33,888 nt of DNA from assembly GCA_025451955.1 (NCBI GenBank), contig JANWJJ010000085.1, positions 1-33,888 of the forward strand. Reading direction: 5' to 3'. Positions 1 to 7,600 of the stretch are shown here, piece by piece. Numbering within the stretch: the stretch's first letter is position 1; every line of letters starts with the position of its first letter. The notes under the pieces are model-generated. The model was not told where the DNA came from, ran no database searches, and worked only from the letters and a program-made list of their open reading frames with translations. Position numbers and translations under genes: made by a program. The DNA comes from Rudaea sp. (lineage in GTDB: Bacteria; Pseudomonadota; Gammaproteobacteria; Xanthomonadales; Rhodanobacteraceae).

Positions 1-120
1 CCTCCCTGGCGGATACAGCAGCGTGGTACCACCCGATCCCATCCCGAACTCGGAAGTGAAACGCGCCCGCGCCGATGGTAGTGTGGCTTAAGCCATGCGA
101 GAGTAGGTCACTGCCAGGGG
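1..120 (+). rRNA. rrf: 5S ribosomal RNA
   Basis: The sequence is a typical gammaproteobacterial 5S rRNA, with the conserved internal stretches CCGAACTCGGAAGTGAAAC and GCGCCGATGGTAGTGTGG and the 3' segment ATGCGAGAGTAGG. Terminal helix I is visible: CCCTGGC near base 4 pairs with GCCAGGG at 113-119. The 5' boundary is at the window edge and could lie a base or two outside. It is the last gene of an rRNA operon whose 16S and 23S genes lie to the left of the window. Confidence 0.97.
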
Positions 121-130
121 CCTAAAACAA

Positions 131-160
131 AAAGCCACCCTTCTGGGTGGCTTTCTGTTT
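131..160 (+). terminator. Rho-independent terminator of the rRNA operon
   Basis: A perfect 10-bp stem (AAAGCCACCC / GGGTGGCTTT) closes a TTCT loop and runs into a T-rich tail (CTTTCTGTTT). It starts about 10 bases after the 5S rRNA, as expected for the end of a ribosomal RNA operon. Confidence 0.93.
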
Positions 161-182
161 GGCGCATACACTGGCGAGTTAG

Positions 183-911
183 TTATCGCTTGAACGTCAC
201 CACGAGCACATCGCGCCAGGCGGGCAGCTCCGGGTCCTGCGGCTCTACCGAAGTGACGCCGTGGAAGACACGTGCATCGTCCACCAGTGCGGCGTCGAAG
301 GTTTCAGTCAGGGTGAAGCTGCCGAGCAGACGGCCATCGTCTGCGTGGATCGTCGTCGTACCCCTGGCGATGTTTTGCCGAGCAATAAGGAGTACCAGCA
401 CGTAATCGACACCGTCCCGATGCACGCCTTCTGGGGTCGGTTGGCCCGGTTCGTTCGAGCGTGCTTCGATGCGGAACTGATGCACTTCCACATGCCATGC
501 GCGCGCATCGACAGCCAGCTTGCCGAAAAGTCCGGCGCAAAAACACAAAATGTTGTGCATGCTGGCGCTGTCGCCGATATCCGCGGCGACCGGTTCGAAC
601 CAGCGTTCGATGCCACCGTACAAGCGATTGTAGTCGCGGCTCTGAAAATGCGGCTGGTGCGGCAGGCGCTGAATCGCATCCGTGGACGATACCGAATAGA
701 CGGCATGTCGCCGCCGCCGAAAACGGCCGTGATTGGCAAGGTAGCCATCGACGGCAAGGTTGTTCCAGCTTTCGGTGAAAGCCTGCCAATCTGCCGGCCC
801 GGCAGTCAGTTTCAGCAAAGATCGCATCGATTCCGCCTCAATGAACGCAAAACCCTTGCGCGCAAGGGCGCGATGCAGATGATCGGTTGTCGTCGGAACC
901 GGCTTGGCCAT
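183..911 (-). CDS. 2-oxoglutarate/Fe(II) dioxygenase family protein (2OG-Fe_Oxy_2 type)
   Basis: A 242-residue protein that looks like the family of small bacterial 2OG-Fe(II) dioxygenases that includes amino-acid hydroxylases such as IDO. The iron triad can be read: His164 and Asp166 in GVHRDGVDYV and His217 in VFHGVTSV. A late arginine (Arg233 in WRDVLVV) is placed to bind the 2-oxoglutarate carboxylate. The fold core is in the last 100 residues; the N-terminal half has no motif I recognise. The start has a good ribosome site (AAGGTGG) four bases upstream. Family members often hydroxylate free amino acids, but the substrate cannot be read from the sequence. It stands alone, between the rRNA operon and a divergent gene. 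Confidence 0.85.
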   Translation of the reverse strand: MAKPVPTTTDHLHRALARKGFAFIEAESMRSLLKLTAGPADWQAFTESWNNLAVDGYLANHGRFRRRRHAVYSVSSTDAIQRLPHQPHFQSRDYNRLYGGIERWFEPVAADIGDSASMHNILCFCAGLFGKLAVDARAWHVEVHQFRIEARSNEPGQPTPEGVHRDGVDYVLVLLIARQNIARGTTTIHADDGRLLGSFTLTETFDAALVDDARVFHGVTSVEPQDPELPAWRDVLVVTFKR

Positions 912-1059
912 ACGGCCACCTTAGCAAATTGACTGCGCTACACCAGAGCCAATCCCGGATGAAACAATCGGTGCACTTTGGCGAGAGTACCCGCTCGACC
1001 GGGTTCCTTCTGGCCGAATCCGCCGCTACACTCCCACCAGCCAAGCGCAGGGGTGATCC

Positions 1060-2109
1060 ATGAGCGTCGATGCCAGCGATCTCGCCAAGTTCTATCCGCT
1101 CGACAAGCTGTTGCCGGAAAATCTCGAACAGCTTGCACGCGAAGCCGTCAGCGAAGAAATCGCCAAGGGCACGGTTTTGTTCAAGGCCGGCGACACTGAC
1201 GATCAGACGATTTTCCTGAGCAGTGGACGCGTCCGCGGCGACTATCCCGACGGCAAGAAAAAAGAGGTCGACGCGAGCACCTTGCAAGGACGCTACGCGC
1301 TGGGCGATTTGCAGCCACGGCGTTTCACCGCCACGGTGACATCGTTCACAGCAACGATCGTCAAGCTCGATCGCCGCTACACGGAAAAGATTCAGACCTG
1401 GGATCAACTTTCCCGAGCCGAGAATTTCCGCTATTACGATCCAACTCCGGATGCCAACCGCTGGGTGTTCCGGTTGTTGCAATCGCGCGCCTTGCACAAA
1501 CTGCCTACCGGCAATATCGAGCGCATGTTCCAGCGTTTCGAGGAAATCCAGGTCAAGACCGGCGACGTGATCATCCGCGAAGGCGAGGATGCCGATTACT
1601 ACTACGCGATCAAGGATGGCGCGGCATCGGTATCCAAGAGTCTGGAAACCGGCAGCGCCATCGTCGCCTATCTGGTGCGCGGCGACACCTTCGGCGAAGA
1701 TGCGCTGCTGGCGAACACGGCGCGAAATGCCACCGTGACGATGATCAAGGACGGCAAGCTGATGCGCCTGGCGAAGAAGGCGTTCGACGAAGTACTCAAA
1801 CCGCCGGTGGTGGAATGGCTGACGCCGGGCATGGCCTCGATCATGGCGCGTCAGGGCGCGGTGGTGCTGGATGTGCGCATGCCCGAAGAACACGAGCAAC
1901 GCGCGATCAAGGATGCGATCAATGTACCATTATATACGTTACGCGAAAGCGTCAGCGATTTCGACAAGTCGAAAAAATACATCGTCTACTGCAACACCGG
2001 CGAACGCAGCGCGGCGGCGGCCTTCATTCTGAGCAAGCTGGGGTTCCAGGTATTCGCCCTGCACGGCGGCCTTTCCGGAATGATCCGGCAGCTGGAGAAG
2101 CAGGCGTAA
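1060..2109 (+). CDS. Cyclic-nucleotide-binding domain / rhodanese fusion protein
   Basis: A 349-residue soluble protein with no signal peptide or membrane segment. Residues about 20-110 form a degenerate cyclic-nucleotide-binding fold. Residues about 145-245 form a second, better one with the phosphate-binding cassette signature FGEDALLANTARNATV, where the usual second Arg site is partly kept. Residues about 250-345 are a rhodanese domain with VVLDVRMPEEHEQ and the active loop YCNTGERS, whose Cys311 would carry a persulfide or act on phosphate-like groups. An AGGGGTGA ribosome site precedes the ATG by four bases. It converges on rpiA with only 15 bases between the stops. Role is inferred: coupling of a nucleotide or effector signal to sulfur transfer. 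Effector and partner are unknown. Confidence 0.85.
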   Translation: MSVDASDLAKFYPLDKLLPENLEQLAREAVSEEIAKGTVLFKAGDTDDQTIFLSSGRVRGDYPDGKKKEVDASTLQGRYALGDLQPRRFTATVTSFTATIVKLDRRYTEKIQTWDQLSRAENFRYYDPTPDANRWVFRLLQSRALHKLPTGNIERMFQRFEEIQVKTGDVIIREGEDADYYYAIKDGAASVSKSLETGSAIVAYLVRGDTFGEDALLANTARNATVTMIKDGKLMRLAKKAFDEVLKPPVVEWLTPGMASIMARQGAVVLDVRMPEEHEQRAIKDAINVPLYTLRESVSDFDKSKKYIVYCNTGERSAAAAFILSKLGFQVFALHGGLSGMIRQLEKQA

Positions 2110-2124
2110 GCTGCGCGAGCACCC

Positions 2125-2772
2125 TCAAGCCATTACGCTGTCGCCAATCAGCACGATGTCGGCCGGACGTTGCGCGAACAGGCCGACGCAGACCACACCG
2201 GTGATCTGGTTCAGTTCGGTTTCCAGCGCGGCCGGATTGGCGATCCGCCAGTTGTGCACGTCGAGTATCCAGTTGCCGTTATCGGTGACGAAGCCGTCGC
2301 GCCAGACTGGCGTTCCGCCACGCTTGACGATTTCACGGGCGACGTGACTGCGCGCCATCGGAATGACTTCGATCGGCAACGGGAACGCGCCGAGCACATC
2401 CACGCGCTTGGCCGCATCGATCATGCACACGAAGGTTTTCGACGCCGCGGCGATGATTTTTTCGCGCGTCAGCGCGCCGCCGCCGCCCTTGATCAAGTGC
2501 TTGTGTGTGTCGCATTCGTCGGCGCCGTCGACATATAACGCCAGTCCACCGGTGCTGTTGAGATCGACCACGCGAATGCCGCGTTCCCGCAACCGCGCCG
2601 TGCTTTGCTCTGAACTCGATACCGCCGCGTCGATGCGATCGCGAATCTTGCCGAGTTCGTCGATGAAGTAGGCCACGGTCGAACCGGTGCCGACGCCGAT
2701 GATGCTGCCTTCCTGCACGTAACCGATGGCGCGTTGCGCGGCGAGAAGTTTTTGTTCTTCGCGTGTGGTCAT
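2125..2772 (-). CDS. rpiA: Ribose-5-phosphate isomerase A
   Basis: A 215-residue RpiA that interconverts ribose 5-phosphate and ribulose 5-phosphate in the non-oxidative pentose phosphate pathway in the cytoplasm. The family signatures are all present: the phosphate loop GVGTGSTV, the stretch [10 protein letters not shown] with the catalytic Asp residues, and [11 protein letters not shown] with the conserved Lys and the Glu that acts as base. Length is normal (about 215-220). It is the last gene of the minus-strand cluster and sits 7 bases after the EVE-domain gene, so it is probably co-transcribed with it. Confidence 0.97.
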   Translation of the reverse strand: MTTREEQKLLAAQRAIGYVQEGSIIGVGTGSTVAYFIDELGKIRDRIDAAVSSSEQSTARLRERGIRVVDLNSTGGLALYVDGADECDTHKHLIKGGGGALTREKIIAAASKTFVCMIDAAKRVDVLGAFPLPIEVIPMARSHVAREIVKRGGTPVWRDGFVTDNGNWILDVHNWRIANPAALETELNQITGVVCVGLFAQRPADIVLIGDSVMA

Positions 2773-2779
2773 GGCGCTG

Positions 2780-3232
2780 TCATTCCAGTCCGAGGATGAA
2801 ATCCCATTGCGTTTTTGTTACCGGCATTACCGACAGGCGGGTTCCGGGCTGGATCAGCGCGAATCCGGCAAGTTCGCGGTGTCCTTTCAATTCGGTCAAG
2901 GCAATGATGCGTTTGAGCTTGCGCTTGAATTTCACGTCGACCAGCATCCAGCGCGGCGCGGCGCGTGAACTCTTGGCATCGAAATAATCGCTGTGCGGAT
3001 CGAATTGGGTGGGATCGGGATAGGCGGCGCAGGCAACGGTCGCGATGCCGACAATGCCGGGTTCGGCGCAACTGGAATGATAGAAAAACACGCCGTCGCC
3101 GGCGCGCATGCCGTCGCGCATGAAATTGCGCGCCTGGTAATTGCGCACACCGCTCCACGGCTCGGATTTCCTGCGCGCGAGATCGTCGATGGAAAATTCA
3201 TCGGGCTCGGATTTCATCAACCAGTAGTTCAT
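2780..3232 (-). CDS. EVE domain-containing protein
   Basis: A 150-residue protein that is a single EVE (PUA-like) domain, the family related to human thymocyte nuclear protein 1. It begins [18 protein letters not shown] and contains [14 protein letters not shown] and [10 protein letters not shown], the conserved core that forms the aromatic pocket for modified bases. The start at MNYW is chosen because the family begins exactly there; the longer reading frame upstream lies inside the preceding gene in another frame. EVE proteins are thought to read modified nucleotides in RNA or DNA; the ligand here is unknown. It lies 7 bases before rpiA and 16 bases after the 5-formyltetrahydrofolate cyclo-ligase gene. 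Confidence 0.93.
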   Translation of the reverse strand: MNYWLMKSEPDEFSIDDLARRKSEPWSGVRNYQARNFMRDGMRAGDGVFFYHSSCAEPGIVGIATVACAAYPDPTQFDPHSDYFDAKSSRAAPRWMLVDVKFKRKLKRIIALTELKGHRELAGFALIQPGTRLSVMPVTKTQWDFILGLE

Positions 3233-3248
3233 GCGGGGTTCCTGCGGT

Positions 3249-3854
3249 TCAATGCGCGTACGCCGTGCAATCGATAAGTTCTCTGTCCGTGGCGATGAAA
3301 TCCAATGGAATATCCCAGGGTTCCGGCGCCAGAGCGGGCAGCTCCTGGAAATGGTAGCCGATACCGACCAGCAAGGGTCGCGCGGGGCGTGGCTGATCGC
3401 GCGAGAACGCGAAGCTGCGGTCGTAGTAGCCGCCACCGCTGCCAAGACGATTGCCGCGGCGGTCGAAGCCGAGCAAGGGCAACAGCACCAGATCGAGCGC
3501 ATCCGGCGACAGCAGATCGCGCTCATCGCATTGCGGTTCGGGAATGCCGTAACGATTCGCTTGCACGGCGTCACCCATTTGCCATGACGCGAAACGCAGC
3601 GTGTTTGCCTGCGTCACGATTGGCAAATAGTAACCCTGTCCGCGCGCGCGTAACCGCGCGCAGGCGGCGTGCAGAGGCAATTCCCCGGCGACAGCCCAAT
3701 ATCCGGCAACGCGTGCATCGGTCAGGAATTCCGGCAGTCGTTCCAGGTTGGAAACCAGCGCATCGGCGGCGGCGATACGTGCGGCGGCGCTCAGCGCGAA
3801 GCGGGCAGAACGTTGCAGTGCGCGCAAGTTGCGGCGCTCAGCAATGGCGTTCAC
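3249..3854 (-). CDS. fau: 5-formyltetrahydrofolate cyclo-ligase
   Basis: A 201-residue enzyme that converts 5-formyltetrahydrofolate to 5,10-methenyltetrahydrofolate with ATP. Recognised by VAGYWAVAGELPL near the start, LPLLGFDRRGNRLGSGGGYYDR (conserved substrate/ATP loop) and DFIATDRELI at the end. I chose the GTG at 3854: the frame stays open further upstream, but that stretch is the 3' end of 6S RNA, and the GTG gives the usual N-terminus (RRNLRALQRSAR). This reproduces the ssrS-ygfA arrangement of enterobacteria, where the cyclo-ligase mRNA is read through from the 6S RNA gene. It is followed by the EVE-domain gene. Confidence 0.93.
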   Translation of the reverse strand: MNAIAERRNLRALQRSARFALSAAARIAAADALVSNLERLPEFLTDARVAGYWAVAGELPLHAACARLRARGQGYYLPIVTQANTLRFASWQMGDAVQANRYGIPEPQCDERDLLSPDALDLVLLPLLGFDRRGNRLGSGGGYYDRSFAFSRDQPRPARPLLVGIGYHFQELPALAPEPWDIPLDFIATDRELIDCTAYAH

Positions 3855-3882
3855 GCGCGCGCGCCGCGCCAGAAAATCATGG

Positions 3883-4070
3883 CGCCCTCCGCGATGCCGG
3901 TGCACACCAGACGACCTTGATCCCAAGGATCAGGTGGGAAAGCTCGCCGGTCTTCAGGCTTTCCGCTCACGGCGGACTTGCACACGGACTGGGGCACTGC
4001 AATCCCGGGGTCGTATATAGGGCCAAGGCAATAATGTTTGGATGCGCTGTCGCGCACCGCAGGGGACGCG
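3883..4070 (-). ncRNA. ssrS: 6S RNA
   Basis: About 188 nt, read from the minus strand. It matches the 6S layout. The 5' arm GCGCGTCCCCTGCGGTGC can pair with the 3' arm GCATCGCGGAGGGCGCC. In between lie the upstream segment with AAGTCCGCCGTGAGCGGAAAG, a close relative of the enterobacterial TCGGTCCGTCCGAGAAGCCTTAA segment, and the hairpin CTTGGGATCAAGG near the 3' end. 6S RNA binds the housekeeping RNA polymerase by imitating an open promoter and lowers transcription in stationary phase. The gene lies exactly where it is found in other proteobacteria, between zapA and the 5-formyltetrahydrofolate cyclo-ligase gene. Ends are approximate (few bases). Confidence 0.88.
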
Positions 4071-4073
4071 CGC

Positions 4074-4376
4074 CTATCTTACCGGGGCAGCGAGTGCGCC
4101 ATCAAGCTTCGCACGCAGCATTTGCATATGTTGCGCCAAGATTCCGGCATCGGATTCGCTGCGCTGCCTGAGTTGCATCAGTTCGTGGGCAATGTTGAGT
4201 GCGGCCATCACGGCGATGCGGTCGACGCCTTGCGCGCGCGAGGCACCGCGGATTTCGCGCATCTTGCCATCGAGATATGCCGCAGCCGCGATCAAACCCG
4301 GGCGTTCCTCCGGCGTGCAACCGATCAGGAATTCCCGGTCCAGAATCGAGACGGCGACGGGCGCTTCCGTGCTCAT
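4074..4376 (-). CDS. zapA: Cell division protein ZapA
   Basis: A 100-residue ZapA, which cross-links FtsZ protofilaments at the division ring. The N-terminal core VAVSILDREFLIGCTPEER is the family signature, followed by AAAYLDGKMREIRG and a C-terminal helix (about residues 60-90) that forms the tetramer coiled coil. The start MSTEAPVAV is chosen because it fits the family and overlaps the upstream stop as ATGA, a sign of translational coupling. The protein ends in a TAG that overlaps the 6S promoter. Length is normal for the family. Confidence 0.94.
   Translation of the reverse strand: MSTEAPVAVSILDREFLIGCTPEERPGLIAAAAYLDGKMREIRGASRAQGVDRIAVMAALNIAHELMQLRQRSESDAGILAQHMQMLRAKLDGALAAPVR
4076..4105 (-). 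promoter_or_regulatory. Sigma70 promoter of 6S RNA inside the 3' end of zapA
   Basis: On the minus strand TTGATG (4100-4105) and TAAGAT (4076-4081) are separated by 18 bases. The predicted start is near 4069-4070, matching the first pairing base of the 6S terminal helix. The -10 box overlaps the zapA stop codon (4074-4076). Confidence 0.7.
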
Positions 4377-4597
4377 GTGCCATTCTCCAGTGAACGCAGG
4401 CGCGCAATCATCGCTTCCACGCGCGAACGCGCCTGCTCGTTCTTGGCCAGCAAGTTGGAGCGCTCGGTCGAGAGTTGCTCCTGGCTGACGCGCAAGCTGC
4501 GGTTTTCCTCGGCGAGGCGATGGCACAATTCAAGCAGGCGATCCAGACGTCCGCTGATGTCGTGCAGATCGGCCAAGGTCGGATTGGTGTCGGGCAT
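4373..4597 (-). CDS. ZapB-like small coiled-coil protein (TIGR02449 type)
   Basis: A 74-residue protein, almost entirely one coiled coil with heptads of Leu/Ile: LHDISGRLDRLLELCHRL, then RSLRVSQEQLSTERSNLL and VEAMIARLRSL. Proteins of this type sit directly before zapA in Pseudomonas and Xanthomonas relatives and are thought to be ZapB-like partners of ZapA at the division ring. Start MPDTNPTLADL is chosen over an ATG 12 codons upstream, because a promoter at 4605-4633 would start the transcript at 4597-4598. Its stop overlaps the zapA start (ATGA). No enzymatic motif. Confidence 0.85.
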   Translation of the reverse strand: MPDTNPTLADLHDISGRLDRLLELCHRLAEENRSLRVSQEQLSTERSNLLAKNEQARSRVEAMIARLRSLENGT

Positions 4598-4604
4598 GGT
4601 GGCG

Positions 4605-4633
4605 ACTATAGGCGGCGGGTGCGGAACGGTCAA
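4605..4633 (-). promoter_or_regulatory. Promoter of the zapB-like/zapA operon, giving a leaderless or nearly leaderless mRNA
   Basis: On the minus strand TTGACC (4628-4633) and TATAGT (4605-4610) are spaced by 17 bases. Seven bases lie between the -10 box and the ATG at 4597, so the mRNA should begin at or next to the start codon. No Shine-Dalgarno sequence is present. The -35 box overlaps the stop codon of the sensor gene. Confidence 0.65.
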
Positions 4634-7600
4634 CGCATCGATTGCCGTGGCCGCAGTGGCGGCCGGCTGCGCTCGAACTCGCGCACGAAGGTGAAGCAGT
4701 CCGCGGCGCTGAGCGGCGGCGAAAGCCAGTGACCCTGGATTTCGTCGCAGCGTTGTTCGTGCAGGTATTCGAGTTGCTCGATGGTTTCCACGCCTTCGGC
4801 GATGACGTTCAGACCCAGCGAATGCGCCATCGTGATGATGGTCTTGGTGATCGCTTCGTCGTCCGGGTCAGTGGTGATGTCGCCGACGAAACTGCGGTCG
4901 ATCTTGATCGAGTCGATCGGCAACCGTTTGAGATAGCTCAGCGATGAATAGCCGGTGCCGAAATCGTCGATGGCGATGGAGACGCCGAGCGCGTGCAACC
5001 GATCCAGGGTGTGGATCGCCAGCTCGGCGTTGGCCATCAGCACGCTCTCGGTCAATTCCAGTTCGAGTTGCTGCGGCTCGAGCCGCAGTTCCGCCAGGAT
5101 CTCGCACAAGCGCTGGGTGAGCTCGTCGCGCAGCAATTGCAGTGCCGACAGATTTACCGACATGGTGACATCACGCAGCCCGCGCTCCTGCCATTCGCGC
5201 AACTGCGCGCAGGCGCGGTACAGCACGAATTCACCGATGCGGCCGATCAGGCCCGCCTCCTCAGCCAGTGGAATGAAGATGGTCGGCGGCACGTCGCCGA
5301 GTTCGGGATTTTTCCAGCGCAACAAGGCTTCCATGCCGGTGATGCGGCCTTCGTCCAGATCCAGCATCGGCTGGTAGACCAGCGACAATTCATTGCGCTC
5401 CAAGGCCAGACGCAGCGCGCTGATCATGTCGGCGCGGCGGCGCGCGGCCGCATCCATGGCCGCGGTGTAGACCATGTACATGTTGCGGCCATCTTCCTTG
5501 GCTTGGTACATCGCCGTATCGGCGTACTTGAGCAGGTCGGTCGGCACCTGGCCGTGATCGGGATACAAGCTGATACCGATCGACGGCGAAATCACGACTT
5601 CCTGGCCGCTGTCGAGCGTAAGCGGGGTAGCGAATACCTCAAGCAGCCGGCTTGCCAGTTTCTGCGGCTCATCGGCGTGTTCGATGTCTTCGAGCACGAC
5701 GGTGAATTCGTCGCCGCCGAGCCTGGCCACGGTGGCGGCCTCGGGAACACAGGCACGCAGGCGTGCGCCGACGGCTTTGAGTACGCGGTCACCGGCGGCA
5801 TGACCCATCGAATCGTTGACGTGTTTGAAGCGATCCAGATCCAGGAACAGCACCGCGACTTTACGCGACGTGCGGCGCGCGCGAATCACGGCGTGCGCGA
5901 GGCGTTCACCGAGCAGGGCGCGATTGGGCAGGCCGGTCAGGGTGTCGTAGTTGGCGAGATAGCGCAATTCCTGTTCGGCGCGCTTGCGATCGGTGATATC
6001 GGCCATCACGGCGACGAAATGCGTGCGCATGCCGGCTTCGTCGCGGACTTCCACGATCTCGATCCAGCACAGGAACTCTTCGCCATTCTTGCGTTGCTGC
6101 CACAGTTCTCCGCGCCAATGGCCGTTGTCGATCAGGGTTGCGCGCATCGCCTGGTATTGCTGCGGCGTGTGCCGGGACGAATCCAGAAGGGTTGCTGGTT
6201 GCTCCAGAATTTCGGATTCCTCGTAGCCGAGCATGCGCGTGAATGCGCGATTGACCGAGACGAAACGAAAATCGAGGTCGGTCACGCTCACGGCCTCGCT
6301 CATGCTGTCGATCACGCCACTGGCGATGCGCCGGTCGCGCTCAGCCAGACGCGATGCAGTAATGTTGCGCGCGGTGCCGCACACGCGCAGCGCCTTGCCG
6401 TCATCATCACGTTCAACAATCTTGCCGCGCGACAATACCCAGATCCAGTCGCCGGTAGCGTGGCGGATGCGATGTTCGGATTCAAAGAAACCGCGCCGCC
6501 CTTCGACATGATCGTAGAGCCGTTGTTCCACCTGTGCCAGATCGTCCGGGTGCACCACGCGCAGGCGCCAGTCGTCGGCCGACATGGAATCTTCTGAACG
6601 ACCGCCGAGAAGCTGATCCGCGCCGAGGCGATGGATCATCTGGGTACGCATGTCCCAATCCCAGAATTCATCGCCCGAGCCCCACAGCGCCAGACGCAAG
6701 CGGACTTCGCGCTCGTGCAATTCGCGCAAGTGATATTGCTCTTTCCGCCGCCGCCGCCGGTAGCCCAGCCACAGCAGGCACAAAAGCAGCGCCGTCGCTA
6801 CGGCGTAAAGCGTCTTCATCAACGCGCTCGCCCACCAGACCGGCGTCACCTGTAGTGCCAGCGAGGTACCCGTCTGGTTCCACACACCATCGTGATTGCT
6901 GGCGCGAACCTCGAAACGATAAGTGCCTGCGGGCAGATTGGTATACGCGGCTTCGTGCCGGGTGCCGGCGTCGATCCAGTCCGGATCGAATCCTTGCAGT
7001 CGATAGGCAAAGCGATTGCGATCCGGCGCGGTGTAATCGAGCGCCGCAAAAGTGAATCGCACCACGCGCTGGGCCTGGGCCATGACCAGGCTGTCTCCCG
7101 GCACATGCACGATATCGGCTTTGCTGCCGACGTGGATCTCGGTGATCACCACGGGTGGCTGGTAAATGTCGTGGCGGATGCGATCCGGGTGGAACAAATT
7201 GATGCCGTGGAGCCCGCCGAAGACGAGTTCGCCATCCGCACGTTTGAGCGCCGCGCCGGCATTGAATTCCAGGCCCTGAAGGCCGTCTTCGAGGCTGAAG
7301 TCGAGGAATTTTCCCGTCGCTCTGGTGTAGACGCCGATGCCATGGTTGGTGCTCAGCCAGATGTTGTGCTGGGTGTCCTCGAGCAGGCCGAAAACCGTGG
7401 TGCCGGGCAGGCCATTCTTGGCGGAATAATGCACAAAGCTCGGTTGCTCGGATTCCGGGATATCCACCCGATCCAGGCCGCTTTGGGTGCCGATCCACAG
7501 CGTGCCGTCCTCGCTGCGATACAGCGCACGGATCAGATTGTCGCCCAGCGATTTCGGGTTGGCCGGATCGTGGCGATACGTGCGCATTTGCTGCTTTTGC

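Noticed and set aside
911-1059. Divergent promoter with TTGACT near 928
   Set aside because: No matching -10 at a proper distance and the spacing to either gene is poor; not reported as a feature.
4993-6597. Long plus-strand frame opposite the GGDEF-EAL sensor gene
   Set aside because: It is an antisense shadow of a GC-rich gene. The sensor frame has clear domain motifs and the antisense frame has none. The same applies to 16316-17677 opposite mprF and 27903-29261 opposite btuB.
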